From Clostridium sp. AT4 (GTDB lineage Bacteria > Bacillota > Clostridia > Lachnospirales > Lachnospiraceae), in assembly GCF_001517625.2 (NCBI RefSeq), contig NZ_LN999828.1, positions 2,084,529 through 2,148,528 on the forward strand: a DNA stretch of 64,000 bases, written 5' to 3'. The notes beneath the pieces were generated by a model. That model was not told where the DNA came from. It did no database searches and saw only the letters and a program-made list of their open reading frames with translations. The position numbers and the translations under genes were made by a program. Shown here one piece after another: positions 1 to 8,138 of this stretch; positions within the stretch are counted from its first letter, which is position 1; every line of letters begins with the position of its first letter.

Positions 1-324
1 GCCGCCCAGAACACCGTTTTCATATCCAATATGCTTCTTTTCCAGATCCCTTACCCCGTTTCTCCTTTCCTGCCACCGGATAATTGCATTAAAATAATCA
101 TCGGACGGAGAAAAGTATCCAAACGCCGGATGTCCGATGCGTTCAGCCATAGCCTCCTGGACTGTAGGTACAGTAGGAAAATTCATATCCGCTACCCACA
201 TGGGGATGATATCAAAGCCTTCTTTTGGAGGATCCGGTGCGAACCCCGGCATTGTGCCAAGTCCGTCAACTGCAATGGCATCTTTTCCATGACGTTCCAT
301 AATGCTTGTAAAATCGTACTTCAT
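1..324 (-). CDS. PatB/MalY-type PLP aminotransferase (N-terminal part)
   Basis: The first 108 residues of a fold-type I PLP enzyme run off the left edge. The start MKYDFTSIMERHGKDA and the later PMWVADMNFPTVPTVQEAM and HPAFGYF stretches are typical of the MalY/PatB group (cystathionine beta-lyase or C-S lyase side of the aminotransferase family). The PLP lysine lies outside the window, so activity cannot be checked. The ATG at 324 is preceded by AAAGGAGGAG and overlaps the TGA of the upstream TatD gene (ATGA), so the two are probably translationally coupled. It is the visible end of the TPP-riboswitch-led gene group. An alternative is a general class I/II aminotransferase. Confidence 0.85.
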   Translation of the reverse strand, partial: MKYDFTSIMERHGKDAIAVDGLGTMPGFAPDPPKEGFDIIPMWVADMNFPTVPTVQEAMAERIGHPAFGYFSPSDDYFNAIIRWQERRNGVRDLEKKHIGYENGVLGG

Positions 325-1187
325 CTGTTCTCCTCCTTTTGTCCGGTATTGTCTCCCCATACAAATCTGCGGAAATTCCGCTTAATTGCTTTTGCAAGCA
401 CATTCATCTCCACTCCCCGGAGCCGGGATACTTCCCGTAAGGTCTGCTCCAGAGAACTGCGGACTGTAAGTTCAGGCAGAGCTGTATGGAACTGTGACTC
501 CATTATACCATGCTTTTCTCCTTCCTCCCAGGCCCATTTCACAGCCCCAAGACCATCTGTTTCTATGAGAAGCCGATCCTCAGGCACCTGTCTGGCTGCC
601 TCCTGAACCGCCGGATTCCACACCACATCCGGCCCGATAGAGACATAGCAGTCCTGATCCAGATACTCCTCCAAATGCTGTCCGCAGGAATACCAGTGAG
701 CCAGATAACGGTTAGGATATCTTCGCAGGATTCCGGCAATCTCAGCCTCCTGCTCTTTGGTGTGAAGAACTACCGGTTTGCGTTTTTTCACAGCAAAATC
801 CAGCTGGCATTCAAACGCTTCTTTCTGTACGTTAAGAGGTACGTCACACCATAACGAGTCCAGACCGATTTCCCCCATGACCGGCCATTCTTCCATAAAG
901 GGAAACATTTCCTCTGCCCGATACTTATCGCTGTTCCACGGATGAAGCCCTGCGGCGGGAATGATGACCGGATGCACCTCAAAACGATTGAACAGCCGTT
1001 TTAATTGCTCCGCCTCTTTTGGGCTTCCCGCACATATCACAGAAGGGATTCCATCCCGGATGCGTTCCCGGATTTCCTCCTCTGTCCCTATATGAGCGTG
1101 GGCATCGATCAGGCCATCCCCTTCTTCCCAAAACCTGCCTGCCTCTGCCACATATTGTTCTGCTGTGCTGTTTTCTCCTATTTTCAC
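321..1187 (-). CDS. TatD family metal-dependent hydrolase
   Basis: This 288-residue TIM-barrel hydrolase of the TatD DNase-like family is probably cytoplasmic. Visible metal-site motifs are DAHAH near residue 28, GEIGLD near residue 98, LHTKE near 134, HWYS near 158 and ETDG near 203, in the order expected for TatD. The open frame extends further upstream, but those residues are a shadow of the ABC ATPase gene. The best start is the GTG at 1187, which overlaps the ATPase stop as GTGA and begins MKIGENST. The 3' end overlaps the next gene by ATGA. The substrate is not predictable; the family includes 3'-5' DNases and other phosphoesterases. Co-occurrence with a thiamine-type importer may be incidental. 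Confidence 0.85.
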   Translation of the reverse strand: MKIGENSTAEQYVAEAGRFWEEGDGLIDAHAHIGTEEEIRERIRDGIPSVICAGSPKEAEQLKRLFNRFEVHPVIIPAAGLHPWNSDKYRAEEMFPFMEEWPVMGEIGLDSLWCDVPLNVQKEAFECQLDFAVKKRKPVVLHTKEQEAEIAGILRRYPNRYLAHWYSCGQHLEEYLDQDCYVSIGPDVVWNPAVQEAARQVPEDRLLIETDGLGAVKWAWEEGEKHGIMESQFHTALPELTVRSSLEQTLREVSRLRGVEMNVLAKAIKRNFRRFVWGDNTGQKEENR

Positions 1188-1918
1188 GTTCTGTCTCCCA
1201 TAATCTCTCTGTAAATCCTGCGGCGCAGTTCCCCCTGACTGTAAAGCCAGTCCCGGCTCCGGTTCTTTTCTGCAATCTCTATCTCGCTTCCGATCCTGCC
1301 TCTGCCGGGATCTAAGATCAGGATCCGATCGGATAGATAGATGGCCTCGTCCATATCGTGAGTCACCAGAAGAACGGTGCGGTTTAATCTGGCTCGGACT
1401 CCCAGAAGCCAGTCCTGCATCTCTCCTCTGGTGATCACATCCAGCGCCCCAAATGGTTCGTCCAGAAGCAGGATATCCGCACGGCACAAAAGGGTTCTTA
1501 AAAATGCAGCTCTCTGGCGCATTCCCCCGGACAGGGCAGAGGGGTATTCATTTTCATAGCCTTCCAGACCAAAGGCTCCCATCTGTGACAGGGCTTCTTT
1601 TTTTACCTGCTCCTGCCCTCCATGGATCCTGCCGTAAAGACACACATTTTCCAAAATGGTTTTCCATGGAAATAAAAGGTCGTTCTGGGGCATATACGCA
1701 AAATGCTCCGTAATCCCCCGGATTTCCTGTCCATCTGTCAGGATATGGCCTTTTTCAGGAGCGATCACCCCGGTAAGAAGCTTTAAAAGGGTAGATTTGC
1801 CGCAGCCGGAGGGCCCTAAAAGGCTTACAAACTCTCCTTCCCGGATGGAAAATTCCAGACTGTCAAATATTTTTTTGTTTTCATAGCTGAATGTAAGACC
1901 GGAAATCTCTAATTTCAT
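1184..1918 (-). CDS. thiZ: ABC importer ATPase, ThiZ/SsuB-like
   Basis: This 244-residue nucleotide-binding subunit belongs to a nitrate/sulfonate/taurine/HMP-type importer. It has Walker A GPSGCGKST near residue 36, Q-loop YMPQNDLLFPW, signature LSGGMRQRAAF near 129 and Walker B ILLLDEPFGALD near 150, with the switch histidine in LLVTHDMDEA. It lies third after the permease and binding-protein genes, downstream of a TPP riboswitch, so the likely cargo is a thiamine precursor. The symbol is by analogy to thiXYZ. The Shine-Dalgarno is about 26 nt from the ATG with a short hairpin between them (reported separately). Confidence 0.88.
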   Translation of the reverse strand: MKLEISGLTFSYENKKIFDSLEFSIREGEFVSLLGPSGCGKSTLLKLLTGVIAPEKGHILTDGQEIRGITEHFAYMPQNDLLFPWKTILENVCLYGRIHGGQEQVKKEALSQMGAFGLEGYENEYPSALSGGMRQRAAFLRTLLCRADILLLDEPFGALDVITRGEMQDWLLGVRARLNRTVLLVTHDMDEAIYLSDRILILDPGRGRIGSEIEIAEKNRSRDWLYSQGELRRRIYREIMGDRT

Positions 1919-1987
1919 TGTATCTGCAGGGAAATGCTCCTGCCCCTCCTTTTTATGATCTGTCCTGTTTTATCATCCGCCGCATTT

Positions 1988-3007
1988 TTATTGGGGAAGA
2001 AATTCATTGGTATAACACTGATCTGCCGGGATATCCTCTTCAATTACGCCATATTCCACCAGAAAATCCGTGTAATTATCCCATACAGAATCCTTCATTT
2101 CGCCCCAACGTTTTGTATCCTCCATGTATTTGCCTGCCAGATATTCCTGTGACATGGTAAGCATTTCCAGAGAATAATCTGGTGCATATTTATGAAGGAT
2201 CTCTGCGCTTTCCTTCGGATGTTCGATTGCATACCGATACCCCTTTGCAGTAGCCTCCAGGAATTTCTTCGTCATTTCCGGCTTATTTTTCAGCGTATCC
2301 TCACTGGCGATAATAACAGGGGTATAGTAATCCAGACGCTCGTCCAGCTGACGCAGCTCCATATAGTTGATAGGAAAATCATTCAGCCGGCATTTTATAT
2401 TGTCCCATCCCTCAAAAAACCACATAACGTCAACCTTATCCTTCAGCGCCTCAAAGCCGGAGCCGTCTGAAATCACCATATTCAGCTTTGAAAAATTCCC
2501 TCCGTCCTTTGCCATCACTGCCTTTAACACGGCCTCCTCTCCCGGACCGCCCCAGCCTGCATAGGTTTTTCCCTCAAAATCCTTCGGAGAATGGATATCC
2601 TTATCCCCATAGGTCACAAAGCCTGAGGTATTGTGCTGGATCAAAGCTGCAACCGCTTTAACCGGAAGAGGATCGGCCGAGGTTCGGGCTATGGTCACAT
2701 CCTCCTGATAGCTGATGCCGAAATCTCCCTTTCCCACGGCAATCAGCGTAGCTGTGGCTCCCTCTGTAGGCTCCACGATACTCACATCCATTCCGGCCTC
2801 TTTGTAATACCCCTGATCCAGAGCCACATACATTCCTGTGTGGTTGGTATTGGCAACATAATCCAGAATTACCGTAACATTCTCGGGGCTCTCTCCTTCT
2901 GCCGCCTTCTCAGAAGCAGTGTCTGCACAGCCGGACAATCCTGCTGCAACTGCTGCAGCCAAAATCCCTACCGCTATCTTTCTCACAAATATTCCATAGT
3001 TTCCCAT
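1988..3007 (-). CDS. thiY: ABC substrate-binding lipoprotein, NMT1/THI5-like
   Basis: This 339-residue periplasmic-binding-type lipoprotein has an N-terminal signal with lipobox LSGC (Cys about residue 27), then an NMT1/THI5-like fold. Recognisable stretches are VTVILDYVANTNHTGMYVAL near residue 44, where family members contact the ligand, and YAGWGGPGEEA near 150. NMT1/THI5-like binding proteins capture pyrimidine (HMP-type) thiamine precursors or related small heteroaromatics. It sits directly after the permease gene (3 bp gap) and under the TPP riboswitch, which supports a thiamine-precursor role. Ligand identity is inference. Confidence 0.88.
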   Translation of the reverse strand: MGNYGIFVRKIAVGILAAAVAAGLSGCADTASEKAAEGESPENVTVILDYVANTNHTGMYVALDQGYYKEAGMDVSIVEPTEGATATLIAVGKGDFGISYQEDVTIARTSADPLPVKAVAALIQHNTSGFVTYGDKDIHSPKDFEGKTYAGWGGPGEEAVLKAVMAKDGGNFSKLNMVISDGSGFEALKDKVDVMWFFEGWDNIKCRLNDFPINYMELRQLDERLDYYTPVIIASEDTLKNKPEMTKKFLEATAKGYRYAIEHPKESAEILHKYAPDYSLEMLTMSQEYLAGKYMEDTKRWGEMKDSVWDNYTDFLVEYGVIEEDIPADQCYTNEFLPQ

Positions 3008-3010
3008 CTC

Positions 3011-3775
3011 TTATTTCCTCCTCTTTCTTTCATAGGGAAGGCAGATCCGCCCAAGCAGGCGCACAGCCCCATTCACGCACAGGCTGAGACCAATGATCAC
3101 AGCCACACAGGCAAAAACCTTGTCCAGCATATATCCGTTTTTTACCCGCAGCAGGTAATATCCAAGTCCCTGCTGGGAACCGATCCACTCTCCTACCACA
3201 GCCCCGCTGATACTGTAAGTTGCAGCCACCTTAAGACCGGACAGCAGCGCAGGAAGGGCAGCAGGAATTTTTACCAGACGGTACGCTCCCCATTTTCCCG
3301 CACCATAGGAACGTACCAGGTGAACGTATTCCTCATCCACACGGGACAGGCCGTCTGAAAAGCTCACCGCCACAGGAAAAAAGCACATCAAAACCACGGT
3401 AAGAATCTTCGGGCCGGGACCAAAGCCCATGTAGATAATCAAAATCGGGGCAAGTACGATCATGGGTACGGTCTGAGTAACGACCAAAAGAGGGTATATG
3501 CCTCTTTGCACTGCCGGAAACCGGTCCATAAGGATTCCCAGGGCCAGTGCCAAAATCAGAGAGATCAGAATACCGGCCAGTGCCTCCAATACCGTCACGG
3601 CCCCATGGGAAACCAGAACCGGCCATTCTTCTCCCAAAGCAGCAGCTATGGCTGTAGGTGCGGGAAGAATATAGAGAGGGATATGAAACAGCCTTACCGC
3701 CAGCTCCCACAGGAGTAAAATCACCAGAATATAACCTGCCGGAGCCATCCGGCTGCTTACCTGCTTCATGTTCAA
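3011..3775 (-). CDS. thiX: ABC importer permease, ThiX/SsuC-like
   Basis: This 254-residue BPD_transp_1 membrane permease has about six hydrophobic segments, including ones near residues 14-32, 65-83 and 95-120. The EAA-type cytoplasmic loop falls near residues 150-180 (YVHLVRSYGAGKWGAYRLVKIPA region). It belongs to the nitrate/sulfonate/taurine/HMP permease group. It is the first gene after the TPP riboswitch and terminator hairpin. It is followed at 3 bp by the binding lipoprotein and then by the ATPase, making a complete importer. Confidence 0.88.
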   Translation of the reverse strand: MNMKQVSSRMAPAGYILVILLLWELAVRLFHIPLYILPAPTAIAAALGEEWPVLVSHGAVTVLEALAGILISLILALALGILMDRFPAVQRGIYPLLVVTQTVPMIVLAPILIIYMGFGPGPKILTVVLMCFFPVAVSFSDGLSRVDEEYVHLVRSYGAGKWGAYRLVKIPAALPALLSGLKVAATYSISGAVVGEWIGSQQGLGYYLLRVKNGYMLDKVFACVAVIIGLSLCVNGAVRLLGRICLPYERKRRK

Positions 3776-3795
3776 TCTTATCCTCCTTATATGTT

Positions 3796-3829
3796 AAAAG
3801 GCCTCCATCCCGCAGGACAGAGGCCAAAA
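3796..3829 (-). terminator. Terminator hairpin in the thi leader (riboswitch expression platform)
   Basis: On the minus strand GGCCTC (3825-3820) pairs with GAGGCC (3805-3800). Internal pairs extend this to about 11 bp with a TGCG loop, followed by TTTT. It lies between the TPP aptamer and the permease start, as expected for a transcription-termination riboswitch. The U-run is short, so efficiency is uncertain. Confidence 0.7.
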
Positions 3830-3844
3830 GCATTCATATACTCT

Positions 3845-3932
3845 GTATTTCCCTACGTTGGCATTATCCAAATCAGGTTATGGGTCGAAATTACAATTTC
3901 CTCTCAGCCTGTATACAGGCTCCCCTGTTGTC
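3845..3932 (-). promoter_or_regulatory. TPP riboswitch (THI element)
   Basis: The minus strand carries the conserved TPP aptamer blocks in order: CAGGGGAGCC, a palindromic GCCTGTATACAGGC arm, CTGAGAGG, GACCCATAACCTGAT, then GGATAATGCCAACGTAGGGAA. These match the universally conserved CUGAGA, ACCUGAU and GGAUAAUGCCAGCGUAGGGAA elements. With TPP bound, expression of the downstream importer should be reduced through the hairpin at 3796-3829. The aptamer starts within a few bases of the upstream metallophosphoesterase stop codon. Confidence 0.95.
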
Positions 3933-5486
3933 TTATTCCTCTGCCGCGGCATTTACCTCCGGCAGCAGCATGTAATTGTTGTCGCGGTCCGAGTCGTCGA
4001 TCATGGCGTCCAGCTCCTTTAACAGATAACTGTCCGGCATATTTCTCTCCCACCAGCGGTAGCCCTTGGAACTTCTTATACCCTTTGCATCGATGCGGCG
4101 TCCGGCATAATAATCAATATAAACGGAAGCATACACCTCTGCCATGGAGTGCTCCACGTCATTTCCCAGATTCTTTACAACACCCCGGATCTGGTCAATG
4201 ATCAGCTTCTGGATATAGAGCTCCGACCAACCCTCAAAATCCAGAAGATCCGGATTCTGGCTTCCGGTACGCGCCGCCCAGGCCGATACATCCACTGCCT
4301 TTGTACTGTATTCCATACTGCCGTCCCGCTTCCATTCCAGAAGTGCATACTGACAGGGCGGTATGCTGAGTGCGTCCGTGACAATCTCCATGATTCCGTA
4401 TGAATCATCTGCCGCTCCCGGTTCTGCCTTATGCTTGCGGATCCGCTGAACATGAAGGTGGCCGCTTAAGTACAGCGGCAGTTCATACTTCTGGAACAGC
4501 TCGATCACATCGCCATTGTTGTTCATGGCACACTGGGTCGTGTACATCCGGCTCTGAGCCAGAAGATTGTGGTGGCCGATGGGAAGAACGTTTATCCCAT
4601 CTTTCTTTGCCTTTTTAAGCTGTTCATCTGCCCACTGGAAGGTTTCCACCTTAAGCTGCCCTTCTACCATATTCTTAGGCTCATACTGGCAGGTATCCAG
4701 CATCAGGAGACGATTTCTCTCATCCAGCTGATAGACATAGCTCAAAGAAGCATCATCCCGGCTGATAGCCTGGTCGTAGCCGTACATATGGTAAATATTG
4801 TAAAATTCTTCCGGCGTCACCGGATCTGTCTCTGCCTTTTCCTCACCGAAATACACGGCTGCATGGGGATTGTTGATATCATGGTTTCCGGGAACAATAA
4901 GTACCGGAATCCCGGCGTCCCGTACCCGCATAAGCCCTCTGGCCAGCTCCTCATGGTTTATCTTTTCCCCATTCATGGTGATATCGCCGCTTAAAACCAG
5001 AGCCGAGGGATGTTCCTCTATGACCTGATCCATAAATGCTTCTAAAAGCTCCGGCAGATATTCCACCACCTTGCCGTCTCCCCGCTCCACAAAAAGCTGA
5101 AAGGCGGCTCCGCCGTCATCTGCCTGGGCGCTCTGATAGTGAAGATCGGTCGCAAGGATCAGCCTGGGCGGCTCATAGGGAACCTCCTCCGGAACAGAAG
5201 GAAAAATCTGGGGAAGCTCCTGCTTCCATCCATAGTATCCTTCTTCCCTCTCTATGGGAACATCGCTTTCCTCTTCCTCCGGACCCGTCTCTGCTATGTC
5301 CTCTTTCGTTTCCTCTTCCTCTGCAAAATCGGTTTCCGGTTCTGTATGGTCTGTGCTTTCCTCAGCCACAGTCCCTGAGGGTGCATTGTTTTCTGTCATT
5401 TCCTTTAAAAGGTGCAGTACCCCGAGGCATACCATGATAACCATGGCACACATCAGGGCACTTATGATCCAGGTTTTCTGTTTCAT
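3933..5486 (-). CDS. Membrane-anchored calcineurin-like metallophosphoesterase
   Basis: This 517-residue protein has an N-terminal membrane anchor (about residues 5-27), then an acidic Glu/Asp/Thr-rich linker to about residue 85, then an extracytoplasmic metallophosphoesterase domain. Dinuclear metal motifs are visible in order: DLHY near 114, SGDITMNGE near 164, GNHDINN near 200, GHHN near 305 and SGHLHVQ near 341. The family hydrolyses phosphomono- or diesters; the substrate is unknown. It could be a wall-lipid, nucleotide or cyclic-nucleotide phosphoesterase. Its stop codon abuts the TPP riboswitch of the next gene group. Confidence 0.85.
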   Translation of the reverse strand: MKQKTWIISALMCAMVIMVCLGVLHLLKEMTENNAPSGTVAEESTDHTEPETDFAEEEETKEDIAETGPEEEESDVPIEREEGYYGWKQELPQIFPSVPEEVPYEPPRLILATDLHYQSAQADDGGAAFQLFVERGDGKVVEYLPELLEAFMDQVIEEHPSALVLSGDITMNGEKINHEELARGLMRVRDAGIPVLIVPGNHDINNPHAAVYFGEEKAETDPVTPEEFYNIYHMYGYDQAISRDDASLSYVYQLDERNRLLMLDTCQYEPKNMVEGQLKVETFQWADEQLKKAKKDGINVLPIGHHNLLAQSRMYTTQCAMNNNGDVIELFQKYELPLYLSGHLHVQRIRKHKAEPGAADDSYGIMEIVTDALSIPPCQYALLEWKRDGSMEYSTKAVDVSAWAARTGSQNPDLLDFEGWSELYIQKLIIDQIRGVVKNLGNDVEHSMAEVYASVYIDYYAGRRIDAKGIRSSKGYRWWERNMPDSYLLKELDAMIDDSDRDNNYMLLPEVNAAAEE

Positions 5487-5520
5487 CCGTTATATCCTGC
5501 TTTCCATTTCCGAACCGGGG

Positions 5521-6303
5521 CTAAATAATCCCCAGCTCCTTCATGGCATACGCAATCCCGTCCTCCTCTACTGTCTTTGTAACAAAGGAAGCATAGGGCT
5601 CCAGCACCGGGCTGTGATGGCCCATAAGGACACAGTTGGAAGCATATCGGAACATGGACAGGTCATTGCTGCTGTCTCCGAACACATAGGCGTCTTCCAG
5701 GGAAATGCCGCAGTGCTTTAACACCTGGTCAATAGCGGTTGCCTTTGAATGACCTCTTGGCACACATTCATAAAAGCCATTTCCCCGGTCAATGATCTCC
5801 ATGTCCTTCATTCGTCCAAAAAGTTCTTTGGGACGGCTGTTTTCATCGGATCCAAGATAAATCTTGTCAAACACATAGCCTTCATCCTCCCAGTCATGGG
5901 GAATGACACAGCCGCCTGCCCGGATCGCATTCTTAAGCTCCTCAACTCTTGGGATGCGGGAAGGCGTTTTATGCATATAGCACCCTTCTGTTCCCTCCAG
6001 GATGCCGTCCAGGCCGCACGCATCAATATCGCTCTTCATCTGAAGCCCCCGTTCATAGGGAATCGCGTGGCGGTAGAGAATCTGATCCTGAACTACCACA
6101 CAGGTGCCGCAGCCGCAGAGAAAGCCGTCTGCCTCTACCTCAGAGCGGATCTGAGACAGGTGGCAGTACACGCGGCCCGTATTGATAAATACAAGATGGC
6201 CTCTGCGTCTGGCTTCCTTAAGGGCTTCCTTTGCGCTCTCAGGAACCTGCCGCGTCTTTTCAGAAAGAAGGGTTCCGTCTATGTCAAAAAATAATGCCTT
6301 CAT
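5521..6303 (-). CDS. HAD superfamily hydrolase, Cof-like
   Basis: This 260-residue cytoplasmic HAD phosphatase is of the Cof/type IIB cap group. It has motif I FFDIDGTLL near residue 5, motif II NTGR near 42, lysine in GHSKATAID near 189 and motif IV FGDSSNDLSMF near 215. These give the nucleophile Asp, acid/base Asp, Lys and metal Asp pair. The ATG at 6303 starts MKALFFD, one base after the xpt stop. In-frame ATGs at 6312, 6315 and 6327 would overlap xpt and are less likely. Substrates of the family are sugar phosphates, pyridoxal phosphate or flavin phosphates; none can be assigned. Confidence 0.85.
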   Translation of the reverse strand: MKALFFDIDGTLLSEKTRQVPESAKEALKEARRRGHLVFINTGRVYCHLSQIRSEVEADGFLCGCGTCVVVQDQILYRHAIPYERGLQMKSDIDACGLDGILEGTEGCYMHKTPSRIPRVEELKNAIRAGGCVIPHDWEDEGYVFDKIYLGSDENSRPKELFGRMKDMEIIDRGNGFYECVPRGHSKATAIDQVLKHCGISLEDAYVFGDSSNDLSMFRYASNCVLMGHHSPVLEPYASFVTKTVEEDGIAYAMKELGII

Positions 6304-6304
6304 T

Positions 6305-6889
6305 TTATTCATCATCCCTGAATACAATGGTATTTGTTTCCTCGTCCATGCTGTCTACGATCGCAAGGGACTCCAGACGGATCCCCTCGGAACGGATCAG
6401 ATCTCCGCCTACCTGGAAGCCCTTTTCGATTACAATACCGGCTCCTACCAACTCGGCTCCGGAATCTCTTACCAGTGCGATCAGTCCCTCCAGCGCCTTT
6501 CCATTTGCCAGGAAATCATCGATAATAAGAACCTTATCGCCTTTTCCTAAAAATTCCTTTGCCACAATGATATCGTACACCCTACCATGGGTAAAAGACT
6601 CTACCTTGGTGGTGTGAACCTCTCCTGCGATATTTTTGGTCTGGTTTTTCTTTGCAAATACCACCGGCACATCAAAATACTGGGCTACGATACATGCAAT
6701 TCCAATACCGGATGCCTCGATGGTGAGGATCTTATTTACCTCAGCATCCGCAAATCTGCGCTTAAATTCCTTTCCGATTTCGCCAAAAAGCTTGATATCC
6801 ATCTGATGATTTAAAAAACTGTCTACCTTCAGAACATTACCGCCCTTGATTTTTCCGTCTTTACGGATCCTGTCTTTTAAGATCTGCAT
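6305..6889 (-). CDS. xpt: Xanthine phosphoribosyltransferase
   Basis: This 194-residue purine-salvage enzyme transfers the phosphoribosyl group of PRPP to xanthine, forming XMP in the cytoplasm. Diagnostic features are the N-terminal MQILKDRI, FLNHQMD near residue 27, the EASGIG substrate loop near 59, and the PRPP loop VLIIDDFLANGKA near 121. Length is normal for the family. AGGAGG lies 7 nt before the ATG. No purine riboswitch is visible in the short upstream gap. A HAD phosphatase gene follows with 1 bp spacing, so the two probably share a transcript. Confidence 0.95.
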   Translation of the reverse strand: MQILKDRIRKDGKIKGGNVLKVDSFLNHQMDIKLFGEIGKEFKRRFADAEVNKILTIEASGIGIACIVAQYFDVPVVFAKKNQTKNIAGEVHTTKVESFTHGRVYDIIVAKEFLGKGDKVLIIDDFLANGKALEGLIALVRDSGAELVGAGIVIEKGFQVGGDLIRSEGIRLESLAIVDSMDEETNTIVFRDDE

Positions 6890-6953
6890 GCATAGTCCTC
6901 CTTTTTCTGTGGTATAACCTATGAAACGCTCCCGACGCTTCTCTTATTCCTTT

Positions 6954-8045
6954 TTATTCTGCCTCTGGGGAAGCCTCAGTCTCCTCCAGAACCCGCTCAG
7001 AAACCTTTGCCGGATTTTCTGCCTCATTGACAGCATTGGAAGCCAGATAGTAGAGTACCTTATCCTGAAGCACATACTCGTCTGCCTGCTCCTGTCCGTA
7101 CATATTGATCAGGGTATCCTTTGACATACCGTTTTCCTGAGCAAAGAGTTCTCTGTCCTCATCTGTGATCTGATCCATTCCCTCGTTTGCTGCGATGGCT
7201 TCTACAGTCAGTTCTCTCTTGGCAGCTTCCTCTACGGAATCGTAGATATACTCCTTCATGGCCGGCTCGTTCATGCCGTTGGCCTGAGCCATCTGTGAAA
7301 AGCTCATTCCGTACATCTTAGCCTGATTGGTGTATTCTTTTACCATCTGATTGTAGCGGACAGAAAGGCCGTTTCTGGAAAGCTTAAATTCTGAACTGTT
7401 GATTACGCTCTGAAGGGCTCCTTCTTCCATGTCCAGCTCTGCTGCGGACTGCTTCTGATCCAGCAGATCCTCACGGATGCTTTCCTTATAAGCGTCTACG
7501 GTCTGATACTCTTCCTTTGACACTCTCTTTACGAAATCATCGTTCAGCTCTGCCTCCTGCTCCTCCTTTACGGAATTTACAGTTACCTCAAATACAACCG
7601 GCTGTCCTGCCAGGGATTCCTCTCTGTAGTCCTCCGGGAAGGTAAGATTTAATGTCTTTGTCTCGCCCTTCTTTGCACCGATCAGGCCGCTCTCAAAGCC
7701 CTCGATCATCTTACCGGAACCCAGCTCCAGATCCTGATCCTCTGCAGAACCGCCTTCAAAGGCTTCTCCGTCCTTTGTTCCCTTGAAGTCGATATTTACA
7801 ATATCGCCCTCCTTGGCGGCCCGATCTACCTCTACCTCGTTGGGGTTCTGTGCCAGGATAGTCTCTACCTTTGTATCCACTTCCTCATCCGTAACCTCAG
7901 GAGCCTCAATATTAACAGTAACTCCCTTGTACTCGGAAAGTGTAACGGTTCCCAAATTTACGTTGCCGTCTGCACTGCCGGAGCAGCCAGTCAGAATAGA
8001 AGCTGCCATAAGGCCGCACAGACAAAATAATGCGATTTTTCTCAT
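6954..8045 (-). CDS. Extracytoplasmic trigger-factor-like FKBP lipoprotein
   Basis: This 363-residue protein has a lipoprotein signal (lipobox LTGC, Cys about residue 21). An FKBP-type peptidyl-prolyl isomerase domain covers about residues 70-160 (GDIVNIDFKGTKDGEAFEGG, then LGSGKMIEGFESGL). A helical region resembling the trigger factor C-terminal chaperone arms follows (about 165-345). The classic ribosome-binding N-terminal domain is absent. This implies a membrane-anchored foldase and chaperone for exported proteins rather than the ribosome-bound trigger factor, although automatic annotation would call it trigger factor. It appears to be a single-gene unit. Confidence 0.85.
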   Translation of the reverse strand: MRKIALFCLCGLMAASILTGCSGSADGNVNLGTVTLSEYKGVTVNIEAPEVTDEEVDTKVETILAQNPNEVEVDRAAKEGDIVNIDFKGTKDGEAFEGGSAEDQDLELGSGKMIEGFESGLIGAKKGETKTLNLTFPEDYREESLAGQPVVFEVTVNSVKEEQEAELNDDFVKRVSKEEYQTVDAYKESIREDLLDQKQSAAELDMEEGALQSVINSSEFKLSRNGLSVRYNQMVKEYTNQAKMYGMSFSQMAQANGMNEPAMKEYIYDSVEEAAKRELTVEAIAANEGMDQITDEDRELFAQENGMSKDTLINMYGQEQADEYVLQDKVLYYLASNAVNEAENPAKVSERVLEETEASPEAE

Positions 8046-8138
8046 AATGGTTTCCCTTTTCTATCATACTATTTTGGCCTGCTCTCAGGCAGGCGCTGTA
8101 CATAGTTATACCATACAAGACGTTGAAAAAAAAGCCTT

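Noticed and set aside
1188..1487. N-terminal extension of the TatD reading frame
   Set aside because: It lies within the ABC ATPase gene in another frame. The GTG overlapping the ATPase stop is the better start.
6890..6953. Purine riboswitch before xpt
   Set aside because: The gap is short and shows no purine aptamer; only AGGAGG is present.
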